Source: an uncultured Erythrobacter sp. | GTDB taxonomy: Bacteria > Pseudomonadota > Alphaproteobacteria > Sphingomonadales > Sphingomonadaceae | Length of the DNA: 35,468 bases | NCBI GenBank assembly: GCA_937899785.1 | Contig: CALCCG010000219.1 | Coordinates: 1 to 35,468 of the forward strand | Reading direction: 5' to 3' | Part shown: piece by piece, positions 24,993-33,494 of the stretch | How positions within the stretch are numbered: the stretch's first letter is position 1 | Layout of the letters: every line of letters begins with the position of its first letter | Translations under genes and position numbers: made by a program | The notes under the pieces: model-generated | Told to the model about the DNA's origin: nothing | Databases searched by the model: none | What the model saw: the letters and a program-made list of their open reading frames with translations, nothing else

Positions 24993-25493
24993 TTACTCCT
25001 CTAATTCGCTCTCACCATATGGGTCGGGAAATCCCATTTTGGCAAGTGCGCGTGATTCCAGAGCCTCCATCGCGTCCGCCTCCTCATCCGAATGGACGTG
25101 ATCATAGCCGGCCAGATGCAGCAAACCGTGGACAACAAGGTGCGCGACATGGGCTTCAAGCTCCACCTCTTTGGCGCGCGCTTCGCGCGAAACGGTCTCC
25201 AGCGCCAGCGCAATGTCGCCCAGCATTTCGGGCGGCCCGTCGGGCGCGAGGACCAGCAGCTCAGCCCGCTCAACCATCGGAAAGCTCAGCACATTGGTGG
25301 GCTTGTCGCGCTCGCGCCATTCGCGGTTGAGCGCATGGATCGCTTCGTCGCCGGTGAAGAGCAGGCTGGTCACCAGGCGCGGATTGGCGAGTTCGGGCGC
25401 GACCGCTTGGGCCGCGCAAACACTCGCTTCCACTCGGTCGACAAGCGCGGCGCTTTCCGGCCAAGGGTCCTCAAAGGCGATCTCGATATCCAT
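24993..25493 (-). CDS. ybeY: Endoribonuclease YbeY (rRNA maturation factor)
   Basis: A 166-residue zinc endoribonuclease needed for 16S rRNA 3' processing and ribosome quality control. The zinc motif HGLLHLAGYDH is complete (H122, H126, H132), and LNREWRERDKPTNVLSFP holds the conserved arginine. AAGGAAG precedes the ATG. In relatives ybeY directly follows phoH; here a plus-strand gene (25665-26459) lies between them, so ybeY-corC must have their own promoter in the 171-base gap. A large palindrome sits there. Confidence 0.96.
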   Translation of the reverse strand: MDIEIAFEDPWPESAALVDRVEASVCAAQAVAPELANPRLVTSLLFTGDEAIHALNREWRERDKPTNVLSFPMVERAELLVLAPDGPPEMLGDIALALETVSREARAKEVELEAHVAHLVVHGLLHLAGYDHVHSDEEADAMEALESRALAKMGFPDPYGESELEE

Positions 25494-25513
25494 GCGGCCG
25501 CTTCCTTACCAGT

Positions 25514-25614
25514 AGCTGACAAGGGGTCCAATCGCTTGTTCATGTAAAGGCGTTAATACCTGAACAAGCTGATCGACTCGGTGGGATTGCAAGAGACCGC
25601 CCGTCATGTCAGCT
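25514..25614. promoter_or_regulatory. Nested inverted repeats between ybeY and a divergent gene
   Basis: An outer pair AGCTGAC (25514-25520) and GTCAGCT (25608-25614) encloses an inner perfect pair GCTTGTTCA (25534-25542) and TGAACAAGC (25561-25569), 18 bases apart. The inner pair has further GTA/TAC pairing inside. It lies in the divergent promoter region and could be a shared operator or an RNA structure on the plus-strand message. Confidence 0.45.
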
Positions 25615-25664
25615 AAGTATCGAATGTTTACTCTCCACGTTCACATCATGACAGGGGTTTACCA

Positions 25665-26459
25665 ATGAAAGGACAAGTACTTGGCTTCGACGGCGCCACG
25701 GGTGCGATCACCGGCGAAGACGGCAAGCGCTATTCGTTCGAATTCGAGCAATGGAAGGGGGACAAGGTGCCGCAGCCGCGCGACAGCGTCGATTTCGTTG
25801 CGGTCGATGACGTGGCGACCGAGATATACAAGACCGCTGGATCCTTCACCGCGCCATCGCTCGATGGGGTCGGGGACACGCTTTCGGGCATGGGCGCTTC
25901 GCTCGCCGGGGCGGCTGAGAAAGTCGATCTCAATTCGGGGAAGCTGCAATATGTCCGCACCCGGCCCAAGCTGATCTTGATTGGCCTGGCGATCTTTGCC
26001 TTCTTCTTCCTCAATCTGGTGGTGTTTGGCCGTTCGTCCTCGACCGCTTTCAGCCTGCCCGGTGACCTCGACGACACCGCAGCGCTGTTTGGAATCTTTG
26101 GTCGCGGGGATGATTTCAGCCTCTCATCGTCGGCCGCGATGCTGCTTTGGTCAATCCCGCTGGCGGGCGGATTTGCGATCTTCCGCGAGGCGACCGGAAA
26201 GAAAAGCCGCTTGGCTGAGTTCATCACCGCGGCCGGGTGCCTGTTCAGCTTTGTTGTCTATGGGATGATCCTTGCCAGCCTTGAAAACCTGAACACCGGC
26301 TATCAGAACTTCGCCAATGTCGTGCAACTTGGCCTTGGCGGCTACGTTTTCATCCTGTGCGGCATCGGCCTGCTGCTCACCACCTTGGGCATCGTCAAAA
26401 CCGTGCCCGGCTGGCCCGCGCCCGAGAAGAAGGCAGCGCCAGACACCGAAGCTGAGTAA
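25665..26459 (+). CDS. Four-helix membrane protein with OB-like N-terminal domain, unknown function
   Basis: A 264-residue protein. Residues 1-55 (MKGQVLGFDGATGAITGEDGKRYSF...VDFVAVDDVATEIY) look like a small cold-shock/OB-type beta barrel, as found at the N-terminus of some membrane proteins; no RNP motif is evident. A linker leads to membrane helices at about 101-122, 155-173, 185-205 and 222-244, and a charged tail. AGGGG is eight bases upstream of the ATG. It stands on the opposite strand between ybeY and phoH, a pair that is contiguous in most relatives, so it looks inserted. A strong terminator follows. The function is not known. Confidence 0.8.
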   Translation: MKGQVLGFDGATGAITGEDGKRYSFEFEQWKGDKVPQPRDSVDFVAVDDVATEIYKTAGSFTAPSLDGVGDTLSGMGASLAGAAEKVDLNSGKLQYVRTRPKLILIGLAIFAFFFLNLVVFGRSSSTAFSLPGDLDDTAALFGIFGRGDDFSLSSSAAMLLWSIPLAGGFAIFREATGKKSRLAEFITAAGCLFSFVVYGMILASLENLNTGYQNFANVVQLGLGGYVFILCGIGLLLTTLGIVKTVPGWPAPEKKAAPDTEAE

Positions 26460-26481
26460 TACTCAAACGCGTGCAAAACGG

Positions 26482-26512
26482 GGCGCTCCACAAGGCTTGT
26501 GGGGCGCCTTTT
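26482..26512 (+). terminator. Terminator between the membrane protein gene and phoH
   Basis: GGCGCTCCACAAG and CTTGTGGGGCGCC form a 13-bp stem with one G-T wobble and a very short loop, followed by TTTT. It serves the plus-strand gene and may also slow minus-strand transcription leaving phoH. Confidence 0.75.
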
Positions 26513-26537
26513 CGTATCAGGCTCTTTCGTATCAGGC
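26510..26537. repeat. 13-bp tandem duplication at the phoH stop codon
   Basis: TTTCGTATCAGGC occurs at 26510-26522 and 26525-26537, two bases apart. On the minus strand the right copy contains the phoH stop (GCCTGA), so the left copy is a repeat of the phoH tail just downstream. Confidence 0.7.
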
Positions 26538-27563
26538 GCCCTCGCCCTCATAGGCCTCGACGATCCGCCCCACGATCGGGTGGCGCACCACGTCGGCGGC
26601 GGTGAAGCGGATCGTGCCAAAGCCCTCCACCCTTTCGAGGCGGTCGACCGCATCGGCCAGGCCGCTTGAGCGCACACCGCCCGGAATATCGACCTGTTTG
26701 GGATCTCCGCACACCACCATCCGGCTGTTCTGGCCAAACCGGGTGAGGAACATCTTCATCTGTTCGCGCGTGGTGTTCTGCGCTTCGTCGAGGATCACAA
26801 ACGCGTCCGCCAGCGTCCGCCCGCGCATAAAGGCGATCGGCGCGATTTCGATCTCGCCGCTGTCGATCCGGCGCTGGACCTGTTCGGGCGGCATGCAATC
26901 GTTGAGCGCGTCGTAGAGCGGGCGCAGATAGGGATCGACCTTCTCCTTCTCCGTGCCCGGAAGAAAGCCGAGCTTCTCGCCCGCTTCGACCGCGGGGCGC
27001 GAAAGGATCAGGCGCTGGACCGAGCCGCTGATCAGCTGGCTGACCGCCTGGGCCACCGCGATATAGGTCTTGCCTGTGCCCGCCGGGCCCAGAGCAAAGA
27101 CAATGTCATCGCGGGCGAGCGAGCGCATATAGTCGATCTGCGAGGCCGAACGCGGCACGATGGTTTTCTTGCGCGTGCGGATCATGATGGGGGGTTCTTC
27201 TTTCTCCCCCGAGATAATCCCTTCCAGCGTCGGCTCGTTCGACATGGCAATCAGCGATTCGATCGCGCCTGCGTCCAGATCCTGGCCTTGCGCAAGCCGA
27301 TCATACATTGTGTTCAATGTGTCGCGCGCTCGTGCGACCGAATCTTCGGCGCCCTCGATCAGGATCTTGTCTCCGCGCGCGTGAATGAACACGCCCAAGC
27401 GGTTCTCAAGCTGGACAAGATTGGCATCGAACTGGCCGAACAAAGGGCCAAGCAGCGACTGGTTGTCAAACGTGACCTCGGCTTTGGCGTGTTGCATCCC
27501 GGCATCGTTGATTGTCTGCGGCACAACGGTGGGATCAATCTTGCGTGTCGGTCTGCGGCCCAT
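26532..27563 (-). CDS. phoH: PhoH family ATPase
   Basis: A 343-residue PhoH/YbeZ-type P-loop ATPase. The start MGRRPTRKID (27563) has AAGGGA just upstream; the frame further up is rejected. Residues 29-95 form a KH-like nucleic-acid-binding part (FGQFDANLVQLENRLGVFIHARGDKILIEGAEDS). The Walker A is GPAGTGKT (159-166), and Walker B is ILDEAQN (257-263). YbeZ works with YbeY in rRNA processing. The pair would normally be co-transcribed, but here a convergent and a divergent gene separate phoH from ybeY and miaB respectively, so phoH must carry its own promoter in the 157 bases shared with the secreted protein gene. Confidence 0.95.
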   Translation of the reverse strand: MGRRPTRKIDPTVVPQTINDAGMQHAKAEVTFDNQSLLGPLFGQFDANLVQLENRLGVFIHARGDKILIEGAEDSVARARDTLNTMYDRLAQGQDLDAGAIESLIAMSNEPTLEGIISGEKEEPPIMIRTRKKTIVPRSASQIDYMRSLARDDIVFALGPAGTGKTYIAVAQAVSQLISGSVQRLILSRPAVEAGEKLGFLPGTEKEKVDPYLRPLYDALNDCMPPEQVQRRIDSGEIEIAPIAFMRGRTLADAFVILDEAQNTTREQMKMFLTRFGQNSRMVVCGDPKQVDIPGGVRSSGLADAVDRLERVEGFGTIRFTAADVVRHPIVGRIVEAYEGEGA

Positions 27564-27720
27564 AATTCCCTTTGCGGCTGCCTTGGACTTACGAGTCGAG
27601 AGCGTACGCCCCCATGGGCGCAAAGCAAGCGCGGCGCCGACACAGTCGTGGAAATTCAGGCGCGCTTCAGGGAAACCGGTGTGGTATCGTGGCGTGCGCG
27701 AAACCAAGGAGAACCAAGCA

Positions 27721-28650
27721 ATGCGTGTGTTTGCCGCAGGGGTTTGGGCTGCAACACTTTGGGCGGCCCCGGTCCTGGCTCAAGACCCCAAGGCCGAGGA
27801 TGATCTGGCGGTCCAGGGCGACGATCCTCGCATCATCGTCGAGGCGCCGCTGACCGAGCGCGAGCGTCGAGCGGAGCTTCGCGAGATGGTGACGGACATC
27901 ATCAACAAACCGCGCGACGGGCGGACCGTTGCGACCTATTTCCAGGCTGTGTGTCCCCGGGTCATCGGCCTTCCCGAAGCGGAAACGCGTGTGATTGAGG
28001 AGCGCATTCGCGAGAACGCCGACACGCTTGGTGTCAATCGCCGACGCCCTAGCAAAGACTGCGATCCGAACGTCACAGTCGTCTTTGTGCCGCCCAGCAA
28101 AGGGCCACCCGAGGCGTGGATGACGAGCGACAATGACATGCTCCAGCACCTGCTGAGCTATCAGCGCAACACGATCCTCAACGAGCACGATCCTGTCAGA
28201 GCCTGGACGTTCAACGAAGTTCGCAGCGCTGACGGCGCGCCTTTGCCAAACCCCAATGGCCAGCGAATCTCGGGCGCGCAGAGTTTCGCCAATCCCGTGC
28301 GGCTGCTTTCGCGTCTGCGAACCAATTCGACCGTTGAGATCAAGGGCTCTGCCGTGATGATCGAATTGACGAGCGCGATGAACAAGACCCTGGGCCAATT
28401 GGCCGATTACGCCTCGATGCGAACCTTCGGCAATTCGCGAAGCCTGGCTCCGGATGCAGCGCCGGCTGCGGACACAATCCTGACCCTTTTTCGCGACGAG
28501 AACCCGCCTGAGGGCCTCACAACATTCGACCGCGCTTTGATCTCGAAGCTTTACGCAACATCGCGAAATTCGCTCGCACAGCGATATTACAACAACATAG
28601 CAAGCCGGGCGTTCGAGATGGAAAAGGAAGAAACCGCGCAGGCCCCGTGA
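27721..28650 (+). CDS. Secreted protein of unknown function
   Basis: A 309-residue exported protein. The ATG at 27721 follows AAGGAG and gives a signal peptide (MRVFAAGVWAATLWAAPVLAQ); the longer upstream frame is antisense to phoH. The mature part has VCPRVIGLPEAETRVIEERIRENADTLGV, DCDPNVTVVFVP, WTFNEVRSADG, LTSAMNKTLGQLADYASMRTF and TFDRALISKLYA, a pattern I have seen in uncharacterised sphingomonad secreted proteins; a link to DUF2927-like proteins is possible but weak. C74 and C109 could be a disulfide. It lies on the opposite strand between phoH and miaB, so it looks like an insertion into that group. Confidence 0.78.
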   Translation: MRVFAAGVWAATLWAAPVLAQDPKAEDDLAVQGDDPRIIVEAPLTERERRAELREMVTDIINKPRDGRTVATYFQAVCPRVIGLPEAETRVIEERIRENADTLGVNRRRPSKDCDPNVTVVFVPPSKGPPEAWMTSDNDMLQHLLSYQRNTILNEHDPVRAWTFNEVRSADGAPLPNPNGQRISGAQSFANPVRLLSRLRTNSTVEIKGSAVMIELTSAMNKTLGQLADYASMRTFGNSRSLAPDAAPAADTILTLFRDENPPEGLTTFDRALISKLYATSRNSLAQRYYNNIASRAFEMEKEETAQAP

Positions 28651-28669
28651 AACCCGCGCGCCAGAAGCT

Positions 28670-30004
28670 TTAGGCCAGGGCGGGTTCGATCAGGCGGCCA
28701 GCGATCGAGTTGGGTCCCGCTTCGACCAGCTCAACCTCCACCATATCGCCGATTTGCGCGTTGGCTTCGAACCACACGCTCGTCAGCCAGGGCGATTTCC
28801 CCAGCCATTGTCCGGGCCGCTTGCCCTTGCGCTCGACGAGGACTTGGCACCTTTTGCCAACACAGGCCTCGTTAAACGCGACCTGATCGCGGTCGAGGCG
28901 CGCTTGCAGGCGGGCGAGGCGATCTTTCATCACCTCTTCCGGGATCTGACCCGCCATCGTCGCCGCCGGAGTCCCCGGGCGCGGGGAATATTTGAAGCTG
29001 AAGGCTTGGGAATAGTGGACCTCGTCAATCAGGCTCAGCGTGTCTTCGAACTCCGCCTCGCTCTCACCCGGAAAGCCAACGATGAAATCGCCCGACAGCG
29101 CGATGTCGGGGCGCACGGCGCGGAACCGTTCGAGCAGCCTCAGATAGCTTTCCGCTGTATGCGCGCGGTTCATGGCTTTGAGCACTCGGTCATTGCCCGA
29201 CTGCACCGGCAGGTGGAGATAAGGCATCAGCTTGTCGCAGGTGCCATGCGCCTCGATCAGCGCCTCATCCATATCGTTGGGGTGGCTGGTGGTGTAGCGA
29301 ATCCGCTCAAGCCCATCCACTTCGGCAAGCCGATGGATCAGTTCGCCCAGCCCCGCCTTCGCGCCCCTTTTATCCTCACCTGCCCAGGCGTTGACGTTCT
29401 GGCCCAGCAGCGTGACTTCGCGGGCGCCCGCTTCGACAAGCTTATACGCTTCCTCGACCAAGTCGTTATAGGGCCGTGAAATTTCCGCGCCGCGTGTGTA
29501 CGGAACAACGCAATAGGTACAGAACTTATCGCATCCTTCTTGCACAGTGAGAAACGCGGTCGGCGAGCGACGCTTGCGCTTTGGCAGGCTATCAAACTTG
29601 GCAATCGCGGGCATATCGGTGTCGGTCGCGCGCTCGCCCTTCACCGCCTTGTCGAGCATGTCGGGCAAGCGGTGATAGGCCTGCGGGCCGACCACCATCG
29701 AGACGCTCGGCGCGCGCTCCATGATCTCCTCACCCTCGGCCTGCGCCACGCATCCGGCGACCGCGATCATCGGCTTGGAACCGTCGGGCTTCTTCAGACG
29801 GCCAATGTCCGAATAGACCTTTTCCGCCGCCTTTTCGCGGATATGGCACGTGTTGAGGACGACCAGATCGGCCTCCTCGCCCTCTTGCGCGGGCGTGATG
29901 CCTTTCTCAGCCAAAAGCTCGCCCATACGCTCGCCGTCATAGACGTTCATCTGGCAGCCAAAGCTTTTGACCCTGTAGGTCTTGGGAGGAGTTTGCGGTT
30001 TCAT
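28670..30004 (-). CDS. miaB: tRNA-2-methylthio-N6-dimethylallyladenosine synthase MiaB
   Basis: A 444-residue radical-SAM methylthiotransferase acting on tRNA adenosine 37. The start [20 protein letters not shown] (30004) is chosen because the longer frame overlaps the divergent hydrolase gene. The N-terminal cluster cysteines are C17 (FGCQMN), C53 (NTCHIRE) and C85 (AGCVAQAEG); the radical-SAM CxxxCxxC is C158-C162-C165 ([11 protein letters not shown]). A C-terminal TRAM domain (about 370-440, [19 protein letters not shown]) follows. It has no co-directional neighbour in this rearranged region. Confidence 0.97.
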   Translation of the reverse strand: MKPQTPPKTYRVKSFGCQMNVYDGERMGELLAEKGITPAQEGEEADLVVLNTCHIREKAAEKVYSDIGRLKKPDGSKPMIAVAGCVAQAEGEEIMERAPSVSMVVGPQAYHRLPDMLDKAVKGERATDTDMPAIAKFDSLPKRKRRSPTAFLTVQEGCDKFCTYCVVPYTRGAEISRPYNDLVEEAYKLVEAGAREVTLLGQNVNAWAGEDKRGAKAGLGELIHRLAEVDGLERIRYTTSHPNDMDEALIEAHGTCDKLMPYLHLPVQSGNDRVLKAMNRAHTAESYLRLLERFRAVRPDIALSGDFIVGFPGESEAEFEDTLSLIDEVHYSQAFSFKYSPRPGTPAATMAGQIPEEVMKDRLARLQARLDRDQVAFNEACVGKRCQVLVERKGKRPGQWLGKSPWLTSVWFEANAQIGDMVEVELVEAGPNSIAGRLIEPALA

Positions 30005-30119
30005 GAGGCCCCGGCCCTTAGCGCCAAGCGCGCCGAGGCTCAATGGCTCTGCCGGCACCGATATTTGGTTGAAAGGAGAGCGTGCCTTTCGAAGCGCAAG
30101 GCGATAGAGCGCAAACTCC

Positions 30120-31016
30120 ATGGCCATCCCCCCCTTTCCCCTTGTTCCTGGCACCGACAACACCGCGCTTGATGGGCTGTTCTACGATGTCGATGCGCTG
30201 AGCGCGGAGGAGAACTCCGAGCTGAGGCGCCGCGCCAGGGCGGAGGGAATGATCCTCGAAGTGGGTCCTTCGTGGAAGCCCTCTCTGCGGGTGTGGGACA
30301 CGCTTGCGCATTGCGAGGGACTGAGCCCCCGCTACGCGGCGATCACGGTGGCGGGCGTGGGAAGCTCGGCGCTGGGCGCGGCGGCGCTCGCGCGCAACGT
30401 CGCCGATGCGCTGAACGGCCCGGTCCTCGCCGTGGTCTCGGGACAAGGCATGGCCGACATCGCGAGCGAGGCGGTGGGCGGGTACTTCCTGTTCGGCGGC
30501 CTCAACGCGATACGCCATGGCTTTCAATCGGCGAGCCGGGGCATGGACGCGATGTGGGCGTTGAACCCATGGATCAAGGCTCCGCAGACGCCTGCGGTCG
30601 ATCCAGGACAGGGGTTTCAACTGGCCAAGTTCAGCGGGGACGTGAAAGCGCTGATGAAGCTTTTGGCCGGGCGGGTTGAGGCCGATTGGCTGGTGGGCCA
30701 TTCCAAGGGCAATCTGGTGATCTCCGAGGCGCTCTACGCTCTGCGCACGCGTCATCCGGAGCGGTTTGAAAAGGTCGCGAGCGATGTGCCCATCGTCACC
30801 TTCGGCGCGCGCATCGCCATGCCGCCCGAGGTGGTGCGGGTGATCGATGTGATGGGCGATCTCGACAGCTTTGGCGCGCTTAACTCACGGCCCGATATCG
30901 CGGTGGATGTGACCGTGCCGAACGCCTGGCACCACACCAATACGCGGCTGCCCTATCATGTGCCGGTGACGAAGGTGCTGGAAGGGATTGTCAGCGAGAA
31001 GCCTAGAGAGGCTTGA
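30120..31016 (+). CDS. Alpha/beta-hydrolase-like protein, GHSKG motif
   Basis: A 298-residue soluble protein. The GHSKGN motif (193-198) is a plausible nucleophile elbow with S195, followed by D247 or D249 ([10 protein letters not shown]) and H271/H272 or H280 ([16 protein letters not shown]), giving a possible Ser-Asp-His triad. Before it lies a strand-rich region ([14 protein letters not shown]). No signal peptide. The family was not recognised; a lipase/esterase-like fold is the best guess. The gene is divergent from miaB with 115 bases between starts, and no clear ribosome site precedes the ATG. Its end overlaps the end of the convergent small basic protein gene by 14 bases. Confidence 0.78.
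   Translation: MAIPPFPLVPGTDNTALDGLFYDVDALSAEENSELRRRARAEGMILEVGPSWKPSLRVWDTLAHCEGLSPRYAAITVAGVGSSALGAAALARNVADALNGPVLAVVSGQGMADIASEAVGGYFLFGGLNAIRHGFQSASRGMDAMWALNPWIKAPQTPAVDPGQGFQLAKFSGDVKALMKLLAGRVEADWLVGHSKGNLVISEALYALRTRHPERFEKVASDVPIVTFGARIAMPPEVVRVIDVMGDLDSFGALNSRPDIAVDVTVPNAWHHTNTRLPYHVPVTKVLEGIVSEKPREA
30999..31014. terminator. Hairpin within overlapping convergent gene ends
   Basis: AAGCCT-agag-AGGCTT is a perfect 6-bp stem covering the last codons of the hydrolase and of the basic protein genes. There is no T-run, so it may be only a weak bidirectional terminator or an RNA-protecting structure. Confidence 0.35.
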
Positions 31017-31434
31017 AGAACGAGGCGACTTCCGAGCCGCCCCACGAAGCCATGTATCCGCTCGCGCCCTGTTCCTTGGCCTGAGCTCGCATCTTCTTGA
31101 TCCATTGCTTGCGGCCTTCGCGGTATTCCGCACGCTCAGATTGACGCTCGACACGCTCGGCTAGAGTCTGATCCGGCCACTTCCGCCACCGTCCAAGTCG
31201 ATCAAGATCATTGACCAGTTCGTTTTCAGTGAGCGCTGCCTGCTCTTCGCTCAATTCTTCGTACTGACCAAGCGCCGCCGCCGCCCTGCGTCTGTTGGAA
31301 CGATGCCCCCTAGCTCTGCTGCGAGGGATGTTCTTTCGAGACGACTTTTGATTCTCATCGTGCAGATTGCGCCGGTCCTTCGCATAGGACAGCGCCTTCT
31401 TTTCCTGAGGAGAGCGGTGGCGCTTTTTCGGCAT
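31003..31434 (-). CDS. Small basic protein of unknown function
   Basis: A 143-residue, very basic and helical protein (MPKKRHRSPQEKKALSYAKDRRNLHDENQKSSRKN, then RSRARGHRSNRRRAAA, and a mixed-charge helix LAERVERQSERAEYREGRKQWIKKM). No signal or membrane segment. The N-terminal pattern KKR.SPQEKKALSYAKDRRN occurs in hypothetical sphingomonad proteins I recognise but cannot name. A nucleic-acid or ribosome contact is plausible from charge only. It starts in a TAATG with the ppiB stop (one base overlap), so translation is coupled to the cyclophilin. Its end overlaps the convergent hydrolase gene. Confidence 0.72.
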   Translation of the reverse strand: MPKKRHRSPQEKKALSYAKDRRNLHDENQKSSRKNIPRSRARGHRSNRRRAAAALGQYEELSEEQAALTENELVNDLDRLGRWRKWPDQTLAERVERQSERAEYREGRKQWIKKMRAQAKEQGASGYMASWGGSEVASFFKPL

Positions 31435-31895
31435 TAAGCCACGCTCGCCTTAACAATCTTGCCCGGGCTTGCCGGCGGCTCACCTTTGGGCAGCGCGTGG
31501 ACGTGTTCCATACCGCTCTCAACCACGCCCCACACGGTGTATTGCTTGTTGAGGAATTGCGCGTCGTCGATGCAGATGAAGAATTGCGAATTGGCGCTAT
31601 CAGGGTTGGCCGCGCGCGCCATCGAGCACACGCCTTCGACGTGCGGTTCATCGTTGAATTCCGCCTTGAGATCGGGCTTGTCGCTGCCGCCCATGCCGGT
31701 GCCGGTCGGATCGCCGCCTTGGGCCATGAAGCGATCGATCACGCGGTGGAAGACGACGCCATCGTAAAAGCCTTCGCTCGCCAGTTCGGTGATGCGTTCC
31801 ACATGCCCAGGCGCCAAATCCGGGCGCAGTTTAATCACCACGTCCTTTCCTTCGCCATCGCCGGTGTCGAGCGTGAAAGTAAGCGTTTCGGCCAT
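31434..31895 (-). CDS. ppiB: Cyclophilin-type peptidyl-prolyl cis-trans isomerase
   Basis: A 153-residue cytoplasmic cyclophilin with no signal peptide. It carries the active-site block FHRVIDRFMAQGGDPTGTGMGG and SMARAANPDSANSQFFICIDD, with WGVVESGMEHV completing the pocket. It catalyses proline isomerisation in folding. AGGAG lies eight bases upstream of the ATG. On the minus strand GTGACA and TATAGG about 15 bases apart in the 116-base upstream gap are a tentative promoter. It is followed at once, in a TAATG overlap, by the basic protein gene. Confidence 0.95.
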   Translation of the reverse strand: MAETLTFTLDTGDGEGKDVVIKLRPDLAPGHVERITELASEGFYDGVVFHRVIDRFMAQGGDPTGTGMGGSDKPDLKAEFNDEPHVEGVCSMARAANPDSANSQFFICIDDAQFLNKQYTVWGVVESGMEHVHALPKGEPPASPGKIVKASVA

Positions 31896-32011
31896 TAAGT
31901 GGTCTCCTGTTTTGAGTTGAGAGCGCGCCTATACGCTTTGCTCGCGACTGTCACCCATCGCCAAACCCGACACGCTTGCTTTTCGCGCGCCCCCGCCTAA
32001 ACCCCGGTGCC

Positions 32012-33463
32012 ATGGCGCAGGATCCCGCTCTCGAAGAAACGCGAATTGCGGAAGGGGAGGCTGTCGATGCGGCGCTGCCTGATGATCGGATCGATGATGA
32101 ACGGCACGACGAAGAAAACCGCCTAAAGCCGCGCTATATCGGCAAAGTCCGTGAAGCTCTGGAAGCGGGCGACAAGGGCGCGGTCTACGATCTGGTGGAG
32201 CCGTTGCACCCCGCCGACATCGCCGACTTGCTCGAAATTGTCGACAAGGATGAGCGCGCAGGCCTCGCCGCCTCGATCACCGATCTGATGAGCTCGGACG
32301 TCGTCGCGGAACTCAACGATCACGTGCGCGAAGACATGATGGAGGCCTTGGAGCCCGAAGATGTCGCCGCGATCACCGAAGAGCTGGAGACCGACGACGC
32401 GGTCCAGCTCTTGGAAGACCTCGACGAGGACGATCGGCAAGCGATCATCGCCGAGCTTGAGCCGGAGACGCAAGCCGCGGTTGAAAGCGCGCTGTCCTAT
32501 CCCGAGGAGACCGCCGGGCGCTTGATGAACCGCTTTATGATGGCGGTGCCCGAGCATCTGACGGTGGGCGACTTGATCGATTACCTGCGCGACGAAGGCG
32601 ATCTGGAGCACGATTTCTGGGAAGTCTTTGTGGTCGACCAACGCCACCATCCGGTCGGCACCTGCGCCTTGAACTGGATCCTGACCGCGCCGCGACAGGT
32701 TCAGCTGACCGATGTGATGAAGCGCGATCAGACGCTGATCCCGGTCACAATGGACCAGGAAGAGGTCGCGCTGATGTTCCAGAAATACGCGCTGATCTCC
32801 GCCGCGGTGGTGGATGAGAACGGCCGTCTGGTGGGCCAGATGACGGTGGATGATATCGTCCACATCATCTCCGAAGAGGCGGGCGAGGACGCTTTGCTCC
32901 TATCCGGCGCGGGCGATGGCGACATTAACGAGCCGATCGGCGAGGCCTATTCCAGCCGGGTGCGCTGGTTGATCGCCAATCTGGGCACCGCCGTTGTCGC
33001 CTCGGCCATTATCGCGCTGTTCGGCGCGGCGATTGAGGAGCTGGTGGCGCTGGCCGTGCTGATGCCGATTGTGGCGAGCATTGGCGGCAATGCGGGCACG
33101 CAGACCATGGCGGTAGCGGTGCGCGCGATCGCCACCAATCAGCTGCCCCGCGCGAACACGTGGAAGATCGTCTGGCGCGAATTGCGCGTGGCCCTGCTCA
33201 ACGGAGCGACCGTCGCGGTGCTTATCGGCATCGCCGCCACGCTGATTTACAACCCGATGATGGGGGGTGTGATCGCGCTCGCCATGATCATCAATATCGT
33301 GGTGGCCGGCATGGCGGGCGTGCTGGTGCCGGTGATCTTTGACCGGTTGAAGCAGGATCCAGCGGTCGCTTCTTCGGTGTTCGTCACCATGATCACCGAT
33401 TCCATGGGCTTTTTCGCCTTCCTGGGCCTCGCGGTTGTGAGTGGGCTTGTGCCGATGGGTTGA
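32012..33463 (+). CDS. mgtE: MgtE-type magnesium channel
   Basis: A 483-residue Mg2+ channel. The ATG at 32012 is preferred over a TTG 12 codons upstream. Domains in order: an acidic N-terminal superhelix (about 40-150, LHPADIADLLEIVDKDERAGL...), two CBS domains (about 150-275, with SYPEETAGRLMNRFMMAVPEHLTVGDLI and SAAVVDENGRLVGQMTVDDIV), a plug-helix linker, and five membrane helices from about 300, including MPIVASIGGNAGTQT and VFVTMITDSMGFFAFLGLA with the pore aspartate. It imports Mg2+ and is gated by cytoplasmic Mg2+. Divergent from ppiB. Confidence 0.96.
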   Translation: MAQDPALEETRIAEGEAVDAALPDDRIDDERHDEENRLKPRYIGKVREALEAGDKGAVYDLVEPLHPADIADLLEIVDKDERAGLAASITDLMSSDVVAELNDHVREDMMEALEPEDVAAITEELETDDAVQLLEDLDEDDRQAIIAELEPETQAAVESALSYPEETAGRLMNRFMMAVPEHLTVGDLIDYLRDEGDLEHDFWEVFVVDQRHHPVGTCALNWILTAPRQVQLTDVMKRDQTLIPVTMDQEEVALMFQKYALISAAVVDENGRLVGQMTVDDIVHIISEEAGEDALLLSGAGDGDINEPIGEAYSSRVRWLIANLGTAVVASAIIALFGAAIEELVALAVLMPIVASIGGNAGTQTMAVAVRAIATNQLPRANTWKIVWRELRVALLNGATVAVLIGIAATLIYNPMMGGVIALAMIINIVVAGMAGVLVPVIFDRLKQDPAVASSVFVTMITDSMGFFAFLGLAVVSGLVPMG

Positions 33464-33488
33464 GGCGCGCGCGCCCTACCCCTACTCT
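33460..33488 (+). promoter_or_regulatory. Putative promoter of the 105-residue protein gene
   Basis: TTGAGG (33460-33465), overlapping the mgtE stop codon, and TACTCT (33483-33488) are 17 bases apart, and the ATG follows after six bases. This geometry is identical to that ahead of nfu and would give a leaderless message. Confidence 0.35.
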
Positions 33489-33494
33489 TCTTGC

